Shown in pieces: positions 33,071 through 43,055 of a DNA stretch of 64,000 nucleotides; the stretch's first letter is position 1; every line of letters begins with the position of its first letter. The DNA comes from an uncultured Parafilimonas sp. (GTDB taxonomy: Bacteria; Bacteroidota; Bacteroidia; Chitinophagales; Chitinophagaceae), in NCBI GenBank assembly GCA_937892395.1, contig CALAGJ010000110.1, positions 1 through 64,000 of the forward strand, read 5' to 3'. The position numbers and the translations under genes are program-made. The notes under the pieces are model-generated. The model saw only the letters and a program-made list of their open reading frames with translations, did no database searches and was not told the DNA's origin.

Positions 33071-34447
33071 ATGAAAATGAAACCATTTATTCTTGTAGCA
33101 TTATTAGTGATTGCTTTTGTACAAACTATACAAGCGCAAAAAGTAATAGCCGATAAAATAATAGCCAAAGTAGGAGACCGTATTATTCTAAAGTCTGATA
33201 TTGACAATGCCATTTCTGATTATAAGCGTCAAGGAGAAGATGTAGAACTACCTCCGGATGCTTCTTGTTATTTTTTGCAAGGTCAATTGGTACAAAAGAT
33301 TATGGTACTTCAGGCCATAAAAGATTCACTACCCTTTAGTGAAGATGAAATAGACGCACAATTAGATAATCAGATACGTGGATTTATTAACATGTACGGC
33401 AGTCAGGAAATGCTGGAGCAGATTGCGGGAAAAACGGTGTATGAAATAAAAGAGGATTTTAGAGAGCCATTTAAAGAGCGAAAACTCGCTGACTTAATGC
33501 GCAATAAGATTCTAGAAAATATCAAAATCACTCCTACGGAAGTTAGAACCTACTTTTATTCCATACCAACTGACAGCTTACCTTATTATGAAAGTGAATT
33601 GGAAGTTGGAAAATTAGTGCTTTACCCAAAAGCAAATAAGGATATTGAAGACTATGTAATAGCCCAGTTAAGTGATTTGAAAAATCAGGTGGAATTAGGA
33701 AAGAAAAAATTTGCAGACCTGGCAAAAGTTCATTCCGAAGATCCGGGCAGTAAGGACAATGGGGGTCAGTATTCACTCAATAGAAATGACAAAATTTGGG
33801 ATCCGGCATTTTTACAATCCGCATTCAGATTAAAGGAAGGGCAGGTATCGCCAGTATTTAAAAGTAAATTTGGTTTTCATATTATTCAGATGGTAAGCCG
33901 CAGTGGGGATGATGCAGTAGTAAGACATATCTTGAAAATACCAACTGTAACACCTGTGGAAATAGCCGCAGGCAAAGCAACATTAGATACTGCTCGTTCA
34001 AAAATAATTGCGGGTACACTCAGCTTTGGTCAGGCAGTAGATAAATACAGCAATGATGAGAATAGTAAATTTACAGGTGGAATGATTATGGCGCAGGATG
34101 GTTCTACTCTGCTTACGATAGATCAGATGGATAAAAACTCAGTTGTAATGCTGAAGGATATGAAACCAGGTGATATTTCTCAACCATTTAATTACACAGA
34201 TGAAAGAGGAAAAACTGCTGTTAGTATTTTGTATTTAAAAACAAGAACAGCCCCACACCGTGAAAATTTAAAAGATGATTATAGCAGGGTATCCAATCGT
34301 GCATTAGAGATAAAAAAAGATCAGGCTTTGGAGAAATGGTTTCATGAGCATATTCCTACATTTTATATTGACCTCGACAAAGACTTTTTAACATGCGAAG
34401 CAATTAAAGAATGGTGGGATGCTGCCGCAGGTAATGCTTCAAAATAA
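33071..34447 (+). CDS. SurA-like periplasmic peptidyl-prolyl isomerase/chaperone (parvulin family)
   Basis: A 458-residue periplasmic chaperone for outer-membrane proteins. A signal peptide ends near residue 23 (FVQTIQAQ). The SurA N-terminal domain follows (ADKIIAKVGDRIILKSDIDN), then two parvulin-type PpiC domains. The first includes GKKKFADLAKVHSEDPGSKDNGGQ and the second AVDKYSNDENSKFTGGMIM. Length is close to E. coli SurA. A -7 box TACTTTTG lies at 33034-33041, but the matching -33 box is not obvious. An M16 peptidase gene follows 53 bp later, a pairing that fits envelope protein quality control. Confidence 0.9.
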   Translation: MKMKPFILVALLVIAFVQTIQAQKVIADKIIAKVGDRIILKSDIDNAISDYKRQGEDVELPPDASCYFLQGQLVQKIMVLQAIKDSLPFSEDEIDAQLDNQIRGFINMYGSQEMLEQIAGKTVYEIKEDFREPFKERKLADLMRNKILENIKITPTEVRTYFYSIPTDSLPYYESELEVGKLVLYPKANKDIEDYVIAQLSDLKNQVELGKKKFADLAKVHSEDPGSKDNGGQYSLNRNDKIWDPAFLQSAFRLKEGQVSPVFKSKFGFHIIQMVSRSGDDAVVRHILKIPTVTPVEIAAGKATLDTARSKIIAGTLSFGQAVDKYSNDENSKFTGGMIMAQDGSTLLTIDQMDKNSVVMLKDMKPGDISQPFNYTDERGKTAVSILYLKTRTAPHRENLKDDYSRVSNRALEIKKDQALEKWFHEHIPTFYIDLDKDFLTCEAIKEWWDAAAGNASK

Positions 34448-34500
34448 TAAATCCTGCTTTATACAAATTAAGATTCCAAAAAAAAGTTGCATCCACAATC

Positions 34501-35739
34501 ATGATTCATTTCAATCGTTTTGTATTGGACAATGGACTTCGGGTATTGGTCCATGAAGATTTTTCTACACCACTGGCAGTTGTAAACGTGATGTATGATG
34601 TAGGTGCAAGAGATGAAAATCCTGATCGCACCGGCTTTGCACATTTGTTTGAGCATTTAATGTTTGGCGGTAGCATAAATATACCAGACTATGATGAACC
34701 ACTACAAAAAGCAGGTGGTGAAAACAATGCATATACTACTAATGATCTTACAAATTATTACTGCCAACTTCCTGTTCAAAATATTGAAACAGCATTCTGG
34801 TTAGAGAGTGATCGCATGCTCAGTTTGGCTTTTGGCAAAAAAAGTTTGGACGTGCAGCGAAAGGTAGTATGTGAAGAATTTAAAGAACATTATTTGAATA
34901 AGCCTTACGGCAATGCTTGGCATCATTTAAGAAGTCTTGCTTATACAACCCATCCTTATCAATGGCTCACCATTGGCAAAGAATTAAAGCATGTAGAAGA
35001 GGCATCTTTAGACGATGTAAAACAGTTTTTCTTTAAACACTATAGACCCATCAATGCTATACTTGTGGTATCTGGTCCTGTAAAAACAGATGACATAAAA
35101 AGATTGGCAGACAAATGGTTTGGCCCTATAGCAATGGGTGAAAAATATATTCGTAATCTTACTGCTGAACCCCTACAAACTGCTGCAAGAAAAAAAGATA
35201 TAGATTCAAATGTGCCCTTAGATGCCTTTTATAGGTGCTATCCAATAGCAGGCAGATTAGATCGTGGATATTATTTGAGTGATTTACTGACAGATATTAT
35301 GGGAAGTGGAGCTAGTAGCCGTTTGTTTCAGAAATTAGTAAAGGAGCAACAAATTTTTGCAGGTATCGATTGTTATCATTTTGGCAGTATAGATCCGGGT
35401 TTACTTGCCATAGAGGGCAAACTAGTAAAAGGAATTTCCTTGGATGAAGCTGCCGCTGCGGTAGAGCATGAAATAGAGGAGCTGCTCACAAATGGTATTC
35501 AGCCACAAGAATTAGAAAAAATAAAAAATAAAACAGAAAGTGTTATTGCTTTTGAAGATGTAGCTTTAATGAGCCGAACAAATAGTCTTGCTTTTTATGA
35601 ATTACTTGGTGATGCTGCTTTGATGAATGAAGAACTATCAAGATACCAATCCATTACAGCAGATGAACTATTAGCTTATGGCAAACAAATCTTCAAGAAA
35701 GAGCATAGCAATACTTTATTTTACCATGCAGTAAATTAA
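34501..35739 (+). CDS. M16 family zinc metallopeptidase
   Basis: A 412-residue pitrilysin-family peptidase. The inverted zinc motif HLFEH places H48, E51 and H52 at the active site, with the third metal ligand in VVCEEFKEH (E125 or E126). The C-terminal half has the non-catalytic M16 domain with AFYRCYPIAGRLDRGYYLSD and MGSGASSRLFQKLVKEQQIF. There is no clear signal peptide, so it may be cytoplasmic or exported by other means. It follows the SurA-like gene in the same direction. Many Bacteroidota have such single-unit M16 proteins. Substrates are not known. Confidence 0.9.
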   Translation: MIHFNRFVLDNGLRVLVHEDFSTPLAVVNVMYDVGARDENPDRTGFAHLFEHLMFGGSINIPDYDEPLQKAGGENNAYTTNDLTNYYCQLPVQNIETAFWLESDRMLSLAFGKKSLDVQRKVVCEEFKEHYLNKPYGNAWHHLRSLAYTTHPYQWLTIGKELKHVEEASLDDVKQFFFKHYRPINAILVVSGPVKTDDIKRLADKWFGPIAMGEKYIRNLTAEPLQTAARKKDIDSNVPLDAFYRCYPIAGRLDRGYYLSDLLTDIMGSGASSRLFQKLVKEQQIFAGIDCYHFGSIDPGLLAIEGKLVKGISLDEAAAAVEHEIEELLTNGIQPQELEKIKNKTESVIAFEDVALMSRTNSLAFYELLGDAALMNEELSRYQSITADELLAYGKQIFKKEHSNTLFYHAVN

Positions 35740-35774
35740 TAGCTCTCAGCTTAAAATTTTTCTATACCTGCTTG

Positions 35775-36833
35775 CTATTCAACTGCTGTTGCTACACGAA
35801 TCGGATTTGTATGATTCTGATGCTGCACTGGTTGTTGTACAACATGGGCATTAATTCTATCGCTTACATTTTTGCGAATATTCATATAGAATAAATTCAT
35901 ATCTGCTATATGAAAATCTTCTGTAGGAATTCGATCACTAAAGGGTTCGGTTTTTATCCATAATACTTTTTGCCGAGCTTCTGCACTAGCAATATTAGGA
36001 ACAATCAAATTGAAATTGCCCAAAGTGGTGCCAAGATTTTGTGATCTTGGGGCAATCTCTTTTCTACTATCCCAAGTAAGTGGGTTTGTAACAATGGAGT
36101 TAAACTGCTCCAACTGAATATACAAGGGTACTGTTCCTTCTTCATAACTACGCCAACTGCATATACAACCATTCTGCATTGGCCTAGTGCACTCAGTTAA
36201 TGTTGTGTATTGTCCAGGGTTTACGTCCATACCAATAATATAAGCCACTACAAGTTGGTTTGCCAAAGATTTACCATCAAAAAATTCTTTAATTAATCTT
36301 TGTGCATGTGTAGAACCTTGACTATGTGAGGCAATAACAATAGGCCTTCCATTGTTATGCTTTGACAGATAATATTCAAATGCTGCTTTTATATCTGCAT
36401 AAGCATTATTTAAAGCATTACGCCCTGCCACTACATTGAGTGTAAAATAGGCTTCTAAATTTGCTTGCTGGTATCTTGGGGCAAACAAGCGACCTGCTTC
36501 ATTAAAAATGCTTGCCTGAAAAAGAATGGTACCTTCGTCTGTTTCTTTATTTAATGCGGCATCATCTACAGGGCCATTCCATCCAAAAGGTTTTGACAAA
36601 TCTGTATATGTGGTAGGGTGAATAAAAAAAATATCTGCTTTTGTTGTATCCGGATTGTATTGATTTCTTATTGGTGCTGGTACGCTATCTGCATAGTCCC
36701 ATTTCCAGGGATGTGCGGCCCAGTTGTCTATATTATTATAATCAGTGGTTGTAAAAACTGTAGGGCTTTGTGATTTATTATTATTTACTATTAAAAAAGT
36801 AAATGTAACCACCATTATAATTACCTTCTTCAT
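35775..36833 (-). CDS. DUF3089 alpha/beta-hydrolase-like protein
   Basis: A 352-residue exported protein with a hydrophobic N-terminus (about residues 3-16). It belongs to DUF3089, alpha/beta-hydrolase-fold proteins of unknown substrate. The segment ADIFFIHPTTYTDL and the nucleophile elbow IVIASHSQGSTHAQ (S171) are the main family marks. The C-terminus contains a proposed catalytic-histidine region near the ADMNLFYMNIRKNV segment, which I cannot confirm. It converges with the M16 gene and lies 26 bp after the ferredoxin oxidoreductase gene. Confidence 0.85.
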   Translation of the reverse strand: MKKVIIMVVTFTFLIVNNNKSQSPTVFTTTDYNNIDNWAAHPWKWDYADSVPAPIRNQYNPDTTKADIFFIHPTTYTDLSKPFGWNGPVDDAALNKETDEGTILFQASIFNEAGRLFAPRYQQANLEAYFTLNVVAGRNALNNAYADIKAAFEYYLSKHNNGRPIVIASHSQGSTHAQRLIKEFFDGKSLANQLVVAYIIGMDVNPGQYTTLTECTRPMQNGCICSWRSYEEGTVPLYIQLEQFNSIVTNPLTWDSRKEIAPRSQNLGTTLGNFNLIVPNIASAEARQKVLWIKTEPFSDRIPTEDFHIADMNLFYMNIRKNVSDRINAHVVQQPVQHQNHTNPIRVATAVE

Positions 36834-36859
36834 ATACTTTTTTTATTGAGCTAGCTGAA

Positions 36860-37891
36860 TCATTTTTCTATTTCCCATACTTCTTTGCCTCTTAAAAGCT
36901 TGTCTAAATCTCCATGCCCTTTTGAAGCTATCGTTTCTTCTATTTGGAGAGCCATTACATCTTCATAACAAGCACGCTCTGTCTCATAAAACACACCAAA
37001 TGGTCTTGGAAAATGACCGATCAAACTGGGATCATCAAACATTCGAATGAGTAATTGTGCTTTGAAAAAATCATTTTCATCATGTACCCATAAATCATCC
37101 ACACTAAATCCATCTGATAGGTTTACCACTTCGGGTTTATGACCATTGAGCCGAATACCTTTCTGCTGTGAGGAACCAAATAAGAGTGGCTTGTTTTGTT
37201 CCAAGAAAACTACTTCGTCGGATTTAGTTGTTTTTTCTGTAAATATTTCGAAAGCACCATCATTAAAAATATTACAATTCTGATAAATTTCTAAAAATGA
37301 TGCTCCTTTATGTTGATGACTTCTCAACAACATTGCTTGTAAATGCTTTGGATCTCTATCCATACTTCGGGCTATAAATGTAGCATCTGCACCTGCTACT
37401 AAAGCTAAAGGATTAAAAGGATGATCAATACTTCCCAGTGGTGTACTTTTTGTTATTTTATTTACTTCTGAAGTGGGGCTGTATTGTCCTTTGGTTAATC
37501 CATAAATTTGATTATTGAATAATAAAATGTTAACATCAAAATTTCTACGGAGCAAGTGTATGGTATGGTTACCACCAATACTCAATGCATCCCCATCTCC
37601 AGTTACAATCCATACGCTCAATTCCGGTCTTGATGCTTTAAGGCCACTGGCCACAGCAGTAGCACGACCATGTATGCTATGCATGCCATAGGTATTCATA
37701 TAATATGGGAAACGACTGCTGCAGCCAATACCACTAATGAATACAATATTTTCTCGGGCAATGCCTAATTGGGGCATAATTTTTTGCACCTGTGCAAGTA
37801 TGCTATAATCCCCACAACCCGGGCACCAACGCACTTCCTGGTCTGTTGAAAAATCTTTAGCCGTTAATACCGGCAGTACATCAGCACTCAT
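36860..37891 (-). CDS. korB: 2-oxoacid:ferredoxin oxidoreductase, beta subunit (2-oxoglutarate type)
   Basis: A 343-residue TPP-binding beta subunit. It catalyses CoA-dependent oxidative decarboxylation of a 2-oxoacid with ferredoxin as electron acceptor, together with an alpha subunit. Seen motifs are the cluster cysteines C23 and C26 (RWCPGCGDYS) and C57 (GIGCSSRF), the TPP motif GDGDALSIGGNH (98-109) with N127 (NNQIYG), and the KorB-like C-terminal tail. Normally the alpha subunit gene is adjacent, but the neighbours here are a hydrolase and, after 262 bp, an RND operon. Assignment to 2-oxoglutarate rather than pyruvate is by overall resemblance to KorB. Confidence 0.88.
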   Translation of the reverse strand: MSADVLPVLTAKDFSTDQEVRWCPGCGDYSILAQVQKIMPQLGIARENIVFISGIGCSSRFPYYMNTYGMHSIHGRATAVASGLKASRPELSVWIVTGDGDALSIGGNHTIHLLRRNFDVNILLFNNQIYGLTKGQYSPTSEVNKITKSTPLGSIDHPFNPLALVAGADATFIARSMDRDPKHLQAMLLRSHQHKGASFLEIYQNCNIFNDGAFEIFTEKTTKSDEVVFLEQNKPLLFGSSQQKGIRLNGHKPEVVNLSDGFSVDDLWVHDENDFFKAQLLIRMFDDPSLIGHFPRPFGVFYETERACYEDVMALQIEETIASKGHGDLDKLLRGKEVWEIEK

Positions 37892-38104
37892 TTTTATAAA
37901 TTATATGTACAAACTTAAATTAAAATTATTAGCAGACAAAAAACGGTTTAAGTATGCCGCTATAGATTTTTGCTGATTCATGGGATTGTTGAATTAAATT
38001 TAATTTTCATTTTAATAAATGATTGCATCACTTAGTTTTCCTCATTGCCCGTGGGTAAAAAATCTTCTGCTTCAACAAAAAAAAATCTCATATCATTATC
38101 TCCC

Positions 38105-38136
38105 CAAAAAAAACTGCCATCCTTTGAATGGCAGTT
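38105..38136 (-). terminator. Terminator of the RND efflux operon
   Basis: AACTGCCAT (38112-38120) and ATGGCAGTT (38128-38136) form a perfect 9-bp stem with a 7-nt loop. On the minus strand a run of eight T residues follows. It lies 18 bp beyond the end of the RND permease gene. Confidence 0.88.
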
Positions 38137-38153
38137 AATTTGTACAATTGAGC

Positions 38154-41100
38154 TTAAATCCAACTTCCTATATGTGCTTCTGAGACTTGCTTGCCTTTTA
38201 GTTTGATGCGTCTTCTTCCTTTCTTTATAAAATGATAGATAACCGTTATCAAAATCATCACTAAGAAAACAATGGTAAGAGGAGGTATGCCCATCAAGCT
38301 TACCCACTTGCCACCATACAATCTACGCATCGGTCTTTTTAATCGCTCAGATATGAGGTACATACTGGGTACTATAAACAAAGTCATAAAAAATGCAAAT
38401 GACAATCCAAAAATAATCGTCCAGGATAGTGGCTCCCAGAATACTACATTGTCACCACCAAAGAATATGTGTGGATTGAGTTCTGAAAACAATGTTATAA
38501 AATTGATATTAAAGCCTACGGCTAATGGAATAAGAGCGAGTATGGCTGCCAATGCTGTAAGCAATACCGGTATGATTCGTGTTTTGCCTGCTTCTATTAC
38601 AGCAGCCTTTGTTTTCATTCCTCTTGCTCTCAATTCATCAGCAAATTCTATCACTAAGATACCATTCTTTACCACAATGCCGGCCAAACCTACGATACCG
38701 ATTCCTGTCATTACAGTAGATGGCTGCATACCTGTAATACCATAACCCAATAAAACGCCTATCACACTAAATAATACTTCCATCAAGATGATAACAGGCT
38801 TGCTAATGCTGTTGAATTGAATAACAAGAATAACGAGTATTAATCCAAATGCAATGAGTAATGCAGATCCTAAGAATGTGAAAGTTTCTACCATCTGTTG
38901 GTCAGCACCGGCCACTTGTATTTTTACATTGGCAGGTTTATCTGGAAATGATTCAAGAAATGGTGCCAACTCTGCATTGATGGCAGATGCTAATGCAGGG
39001 TCTGCATTGGAATTTAAAATGATGGTACGATCATAATTTTTTCTTTTTACACTTCCCAAAGTATTATCATAATCCACATTTACTAAACTAATGATGGGCA
39101 CTTGTTTTACCGCTCCAGTGGCAAAATCTCGGAAGGTGATGCTCATGTTGAGCAAATCGCCCAGGCTGCGTTGATCATCTGCATTCCGCAACTGAATTTT
39201 ATATTCGTCTGTACCCTCTTTTATCTTACTTACTTCTCTGCCAAACAGTGCTGTGCGCAGCTCCATGCCTACCTGTCCACTGGTGAGGCCATACATCATG
39301 CAGCGCTCTCTATCTACGGTGACACTGATTTCCGGATTGGTAAGATCCACATTCATTTTCATGGGTGGCAGATTGGCCAGTTGCAAACTATCAATATAAT
39401 TTTTTAGCCGTACCGAAGTCTTAATCAATGCATCAAAATCTTCACTGACAACTTCAATACTTACAGGTGGTTCTGTAGGTGGTCCATTACTTTCTTTATC
39501 CACCGTAATTTCTGCACCGGGTATAGCCTTTATCATTGTTCTCAATGTATCTAAATATGGCTGTGTACTTTGTTCATCTCTTTTTTCGTATTCAACGAAA
39601 GAAATTTGTATGCGCCCAAGCTCCGGGTGTGGACTCTGATCGCCACTATTTGGATCGTTGGCACCAATGGCTACATTGGATATAACACTTTCTACTAAAT
39701 CATTTTTCTTGCCATTGCCCTCTCCCAGCACTGCATATACCCTTTGTTCTAATTCTTTTGTAACTTCATTTGTGCGCTCCACATCTGTGCCTACCGGCAA
39801 TTTCAAATAAATATATATTTGGTTTGGGTCCCCGCTGGGGAATAAAGATGCAGGAGGTGTATTTGCACTAAATAGAAAAAATGAAAAAAGCATGAGTGCT
39901 ACTGTACCCAGCATAAGGTGGAATGGACGCCATCCCCGTAGTGCCCACTTTAACAAGCTTTCATAATGGTTCATAATCCAGGGCAATACCTTCTTCTGAA
40001 AGCTATGAATGAGCCCGTCCAACACAAAGGTGTTCAGTATCATGAGCAATCCAAAAAATATGAGTAGATTGCCTGTAAATGTTTCGCCAAAAAAATCAAG
40101 CGCAATGCCTGTAAGGATGAAAATCCAGAGCAATGGCTTTTTGAAAACGGATAATTTGGAAGGTTTTTTATCGGCCTCTTCATGATTCATGAAGTCCACT
40201 GCAAATACAGGGTTCATGATAAATGCTACTATCAGTGAAGCCACTAAAGTAAATATGAGGATTGTAGGCAAGTAAATCATGAATTTACCAATAATGCCGG
40301 GCCAAAACAATAATGGAAAGAATGGTGCCAGTGTAGTAAGTGTGCCTGCAAGCACCGGAACAAATACTTCGCCAGCGGCATATTTTGCTGCCCAGGATGA
40401 AGTAAGCTTTCCATGTGATTGTGTAAATATGCGGTGCGTGTTTTCTATAACCACAATGGCATCATCTACTATAATACCTAAGCCAAATAATAGAGCAAAG
40501 AGTACAATAAAATTGAGGGTAACATGGGTGCCCACAATCAAATCTGCACCGGGCAAAAAGAGGAAGGCTACAAACATACTTAGAGGCACACTCAGCGCCA
40601 CAAAAAATGCATTGACTACCCCCATAAAAAACATGAGAATAACCAATACCAATACAAACCCAATCACAATAGAATTAATCAATTCATTGAAGGAGGTACG
40701 AGTTGCTTTGCTCAGGTCTCCTGTTACCGCCACCGTAAGATCTTTTGGCAAAGTAGTGCTTTGCATATTTGCAATAATTCCTTTTACTGCATCACTGGTT
40801 TCTATGAGGTTTTCTCCAGGTCTTTTAATAATGTTTAGCGTGATTACATCTTTACGATCTAAACGTGCATAGCTTTCGCTTGTTTTTACTGTATCTTTTA
40901 TTTCAGCTATATCCTTTAAATAAATGGGAGCACTATAGATATTATTTACAATAATTTTTTGAATGTCAAAAACTGTTTTAAACTGACCCTTCAACTGTAG
41001 TGTTCTTTTCATATCACCCATATCCACTTGCCCGCTGGTTATGTCGTTGTTTTCTCTTGATATGGCATTTGCAATATCATCATATGTTACACCGGCAGCT

Positions 41101-41723
41101 TGCATACGAAGCCTGTCCACATTAATCTGAAACTCTCTTTCTGGAGCACCTACAATGTCCACCCTATTTACCTGTGTAAGGTCTTCTATATTGTCTTTCA
41201 TTTCATCGGCTATTCTTTTAAGCCGCATTAAATCATAATTACCACTGATGTTTACATACATTATGGGAAAGTCAGAAAAACTTACTTCCTGCACATTGGG
41301 ATCTGCTGTGAGGTCCTGTGGTAAATCATTCTTAGCTTTATCTACTGCATCTTTTACTTTTCGTAATGCAAGGTCCGTAGCTACATCTGTACTAAACTCA
41401 ACAATAACAGCACTAAAATCCTGCTGGGAAGTACTGGTTACCTTATTTATTTTAGCACCACTTATACCTTTAATTTGTTTCTCAATAGGTTTTGTAACCA
41501 AGTTTTCAATATCCTTAGGAGAGTTACCTACATATATGGTTTGTACATAAATAGTAGGTAATACTATATCAGGGAACTGCTCCTTGGGCATGGTAACAAA
41601 TAAACGTACACCTATGAAGGATACTATGAGTACCAGCAAGTAGATGGCAGTTTTATTATTGATGGCCCAGCTGGTGGGTTTAAATTCTTTTTTGCCCTGA
41701 TAGGCGTCTTTGATTTTTTGCAT
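38154..41723 (-). CDS. RND-family efflux transporter permease
   Basis: A 1,189-residue inner-membrane pump of the resistance-nodulation-division superfamily. It works with the adaptor and outer-membrane channel encoded beside it to expel substrates using the proton gradient. Twelve membrane helices with two large periplasmic loops are implied by the sequence. In helix 4 GLGIIVDDAIVVIENTHR carries the paired aspartates of the proton relay, and GIVGLAGIVVKNGILVIEFA is the matching segment in the second half. It is longer than AcrB (about 1,050), with an extra cytoplasmic segment near residues 510-570. Last gene of the operon, followed by a strong terminator. Confidence 0.93.
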   Translation of the reverse strand: MQKIKDAYQGKKEFKPTSWAINNKTAIYLLVLIVSFIGVRLFVTMPKEQFPDIVLPTIYVQTIYVGNSPKDIENLVTKPIEKQIKGISGAKINKVTSTSQQDFSAVIVEFSTDVATDLALRKVKDAVDKAKNDLPQDLTADPNVQEVSFSDFPIMYVNISGNYDLMRLKRIADEMKDNIEDLTQVNRVDIVGAPEREFQINVDRLRMQAAGVTYDDIANAISRENNDITSGQVDMGDMKRTLQLKGQFKTVFDIQKIIVNNIYSAPIYLKDIAEIKDTVKTSESYARLDRKDVITLNIIKRPGENLIETSDAVKGIIANMQSTTLPKDLTVAVTGDLSKATRTSFNELINSIVIGFVLVLVILMFFMGVVNAFFVALSVPLSMFVAFLFLPGADLIVGTHVTLNFIVLFALLFGLGIIVDDAIVVIENTHRIFTQSHGKLTSSWAAKYAAGEVFVPVLAGTLTTLAPFFPLLFWPGIIGKFMIYLPTILIFTLVASLIVAFIMNPVFAVDFMNHEEADKKPSKLSVFKKPLLWIFILTGIALDFFGETFTGNLLIFFGLLMILNTFVLDGLIHSFQKKVLPWIMNHYESLLKWALRGWRPFHLMLGTVALMLFSFFLFSANTPPASLFPSGDPNQIYIYLKLPVGTDVERTNEVTKELEQRVYAVLGEGNGKKNDLVESVISNVAIGANDPNSGDQSPHPELGRIQISFVEYEKRDEQSTQPYLDTLRTMIKAIPGAEITVDKESNGPPTEPPVSIEVVSEDFDALIKTSVRLKNYIDSLQLANLPPMKMNVDLTNPEISVTVDRERCMMYGLTSGQVGMELRTALFGREVSKIKEGTDEYKIQLRNADDQRSLGDLLNMSITFRDFATGAVKQVPIISLVNVDYDNTLGSVKRKNYDRTIILNSNADPALASAINAELAPFLESFPDKPANVKIQVAGADQQMVETFTFLGSALLIAFGLILVILVIQFNSISKPVIILMEVLFSVIGVLLGYGITGMQPSTVMTGIGIVGLAGIVVKNGILVIEFADELRARGMKTKAAVIEAGKTRIIPVLLTALAAILALIPLAVGFNINFITLFSELNPHIFFGGDNVVFWEPLSWTIIFGLSFAFFMTLFIVPSMYLISERLKRPMRRLYGGKWVSLMGIPPLTIVFLVMILITVIYHFIKKGRRRIKLKGKQVSEAHIGSWI

Positions 41724-41854
41724 CTTATAGTTTCTTTAAAGCAATTTGTGAACAACTGCTTCGAAGTAAAAATTTAATATTTCTCTATAGAAAAATCTTG
41801 ATGGCTTAAGTGTAAAGCTTATTCTATACAAGATGATTCTTCAAGTTCCTTATA

Positions 41855-43018
41855 CTAATTTGTAGTTGTAATCAACTGGCCATCATACACAGATTCATAG
41901 CCCTTAGTAATGAGTTCATCCCCAGATTGTAATCCGGATTTTATTTCAATAAGATTGTTATACAATTCTCCAATGGTTACTGCTTTTTTGCGTGCAAGAT
42001 TTTTTCCATTTTCTTTGGCAAGTACGAGTACATACTTTCCATTTTCATCTGTTTGTAATACATTCAATGGAATGGCTATCGCATTGCCTGCACTGTAATC
42101 TAATATCTTTACAAAGGCAATCATGTTTGGCTTAATGCCTGATGAGGCAGGCAGTTTTGCTTCCACCGTAAATGACCTGCTGTTTGCATCTAAAATATTG
42201 CCTGTAAGGCTAATAACAGAACTAAAAGTTTGTCCAAAATCGGGTATTGAAATTTGAACCGATGATCCTGTATGTACTTTTGAAATATATACTTCCGGAA
42301 TGCTGATGGCCACTTTCAACGAATTATTATTGACAATGGCTATTTGAGGATTTGGATCTCCTAATGCACGACCAGAAAATAATTCGCCATTACGGATATT
42401 TACTTTTTCTACTATACCATTTACATCACTATACACACTGGTCATACTCCATTGTTCTTTAGTACTGGCTATATCATCTTTAAGCCTGTCCACATTATTT
42501 TTTGCGGTCAATACATCAATCTCTCTACCAATGTTTTGCTTCCATAAGTTTTGATTTCGCTGATATACATCTTCTGCAAATGCAAGTTGTGTTTCCAATG
42601 TTTTCAAACCTTTTAAGAAAACAGCGTCATCCAATTTGAGTACGAGCTGTCCTTTCTTTACATAATCTCCTTCCTTTACATATATGGCTTTTACTAACCC
42701 ACCTTGACCATTTCGCGGAGCGATATATGAAATATCATCACTGACTACCTTTCCTTGCAAATCAATATAATGGTTGAAATTTTGTGATTGGAGGGTTTGC
42801 AATGCTACCAATTTTGCTATTTCCTGCTTTGCACCTGCGGGGTCTGCTTTTGCAATTTTTTCCTGCAATGCTTTAATGGCTTGAGCTACAGAGTCTTTTG
42901 TTTTATTGAGTGCAGCTAACTCAGTTTGCATCTGCGAAGTTGTTGTCTCTTCTGCTCCGCCACAGGCTGCCATAGTGATGATGGAAAATAGTGCAGCATA
43001 AAATAATGTTTTGTTCAT
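41855..43018 (-). CDS. RND efflux periplasmic adaptor (membrane fusion protein)
   Basis: A 387-residue lipoprotein with a signal peptide ending at the lipobox ITMAAC (C19). The adaptor core includes a coiled-coil hairpin (about residues 25-75 and 130-180), the lipoyl-like segment YISYIAPRNGQGGLVKAIYV with EGDYVKKGQLVLKLDDAV, and a beta-barrel domain (VAISIPEVYISKVHTGSSVQ). It connects the inner-membrane pump to the outer-membrane channel. It lies 37 bp after the channel gene and 131 bp before the permease. Confidence 0.92.
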   Translation of the reverse strand: MNKTLFYAALFSIITMAACGGAEETTTSQMQTELAALNKTKDSVAQAIKALQEKIAKADPAGAKQEIAKLVALQTLQSQNFNHYIDLQGKVVSDDISYIAPRNGQGGLVKAIYVKEGDYVKKGQLVLKLDDAVFLKGLKTLETQLAFAEDVYQRNQNLWKQNIGREIDVLTAKNNVDRLKDDIASTKEQWSMTSVYSDVNGIVEKVNIRNGELFSGRALGDPNPQIAIVNNNSLKVAISIPEVYISKVHTGSSVQISIPDFGQTFSSVISLTGNILDANSRSFTVEAKLPASSGIKPNMIAFVKILDYSAGNAIAIPLNVLQTDENGKYVLVLAKENGKNLARKKAVTIGELYNNLIEIKSGLQSGDELITKGYESVYDGQLITTTN

Positions 43019-43055
43019 ATATCTGAAGATTATTCTTGTTTGAAAATATTTTTAT

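Noticed and set aside
38032..38307. 91-residue frame overlapping the RND terminator
   Set aside because: It covers the terminator hairpin and overlaps the RND permease gene in a different frame, so it is a shadow.
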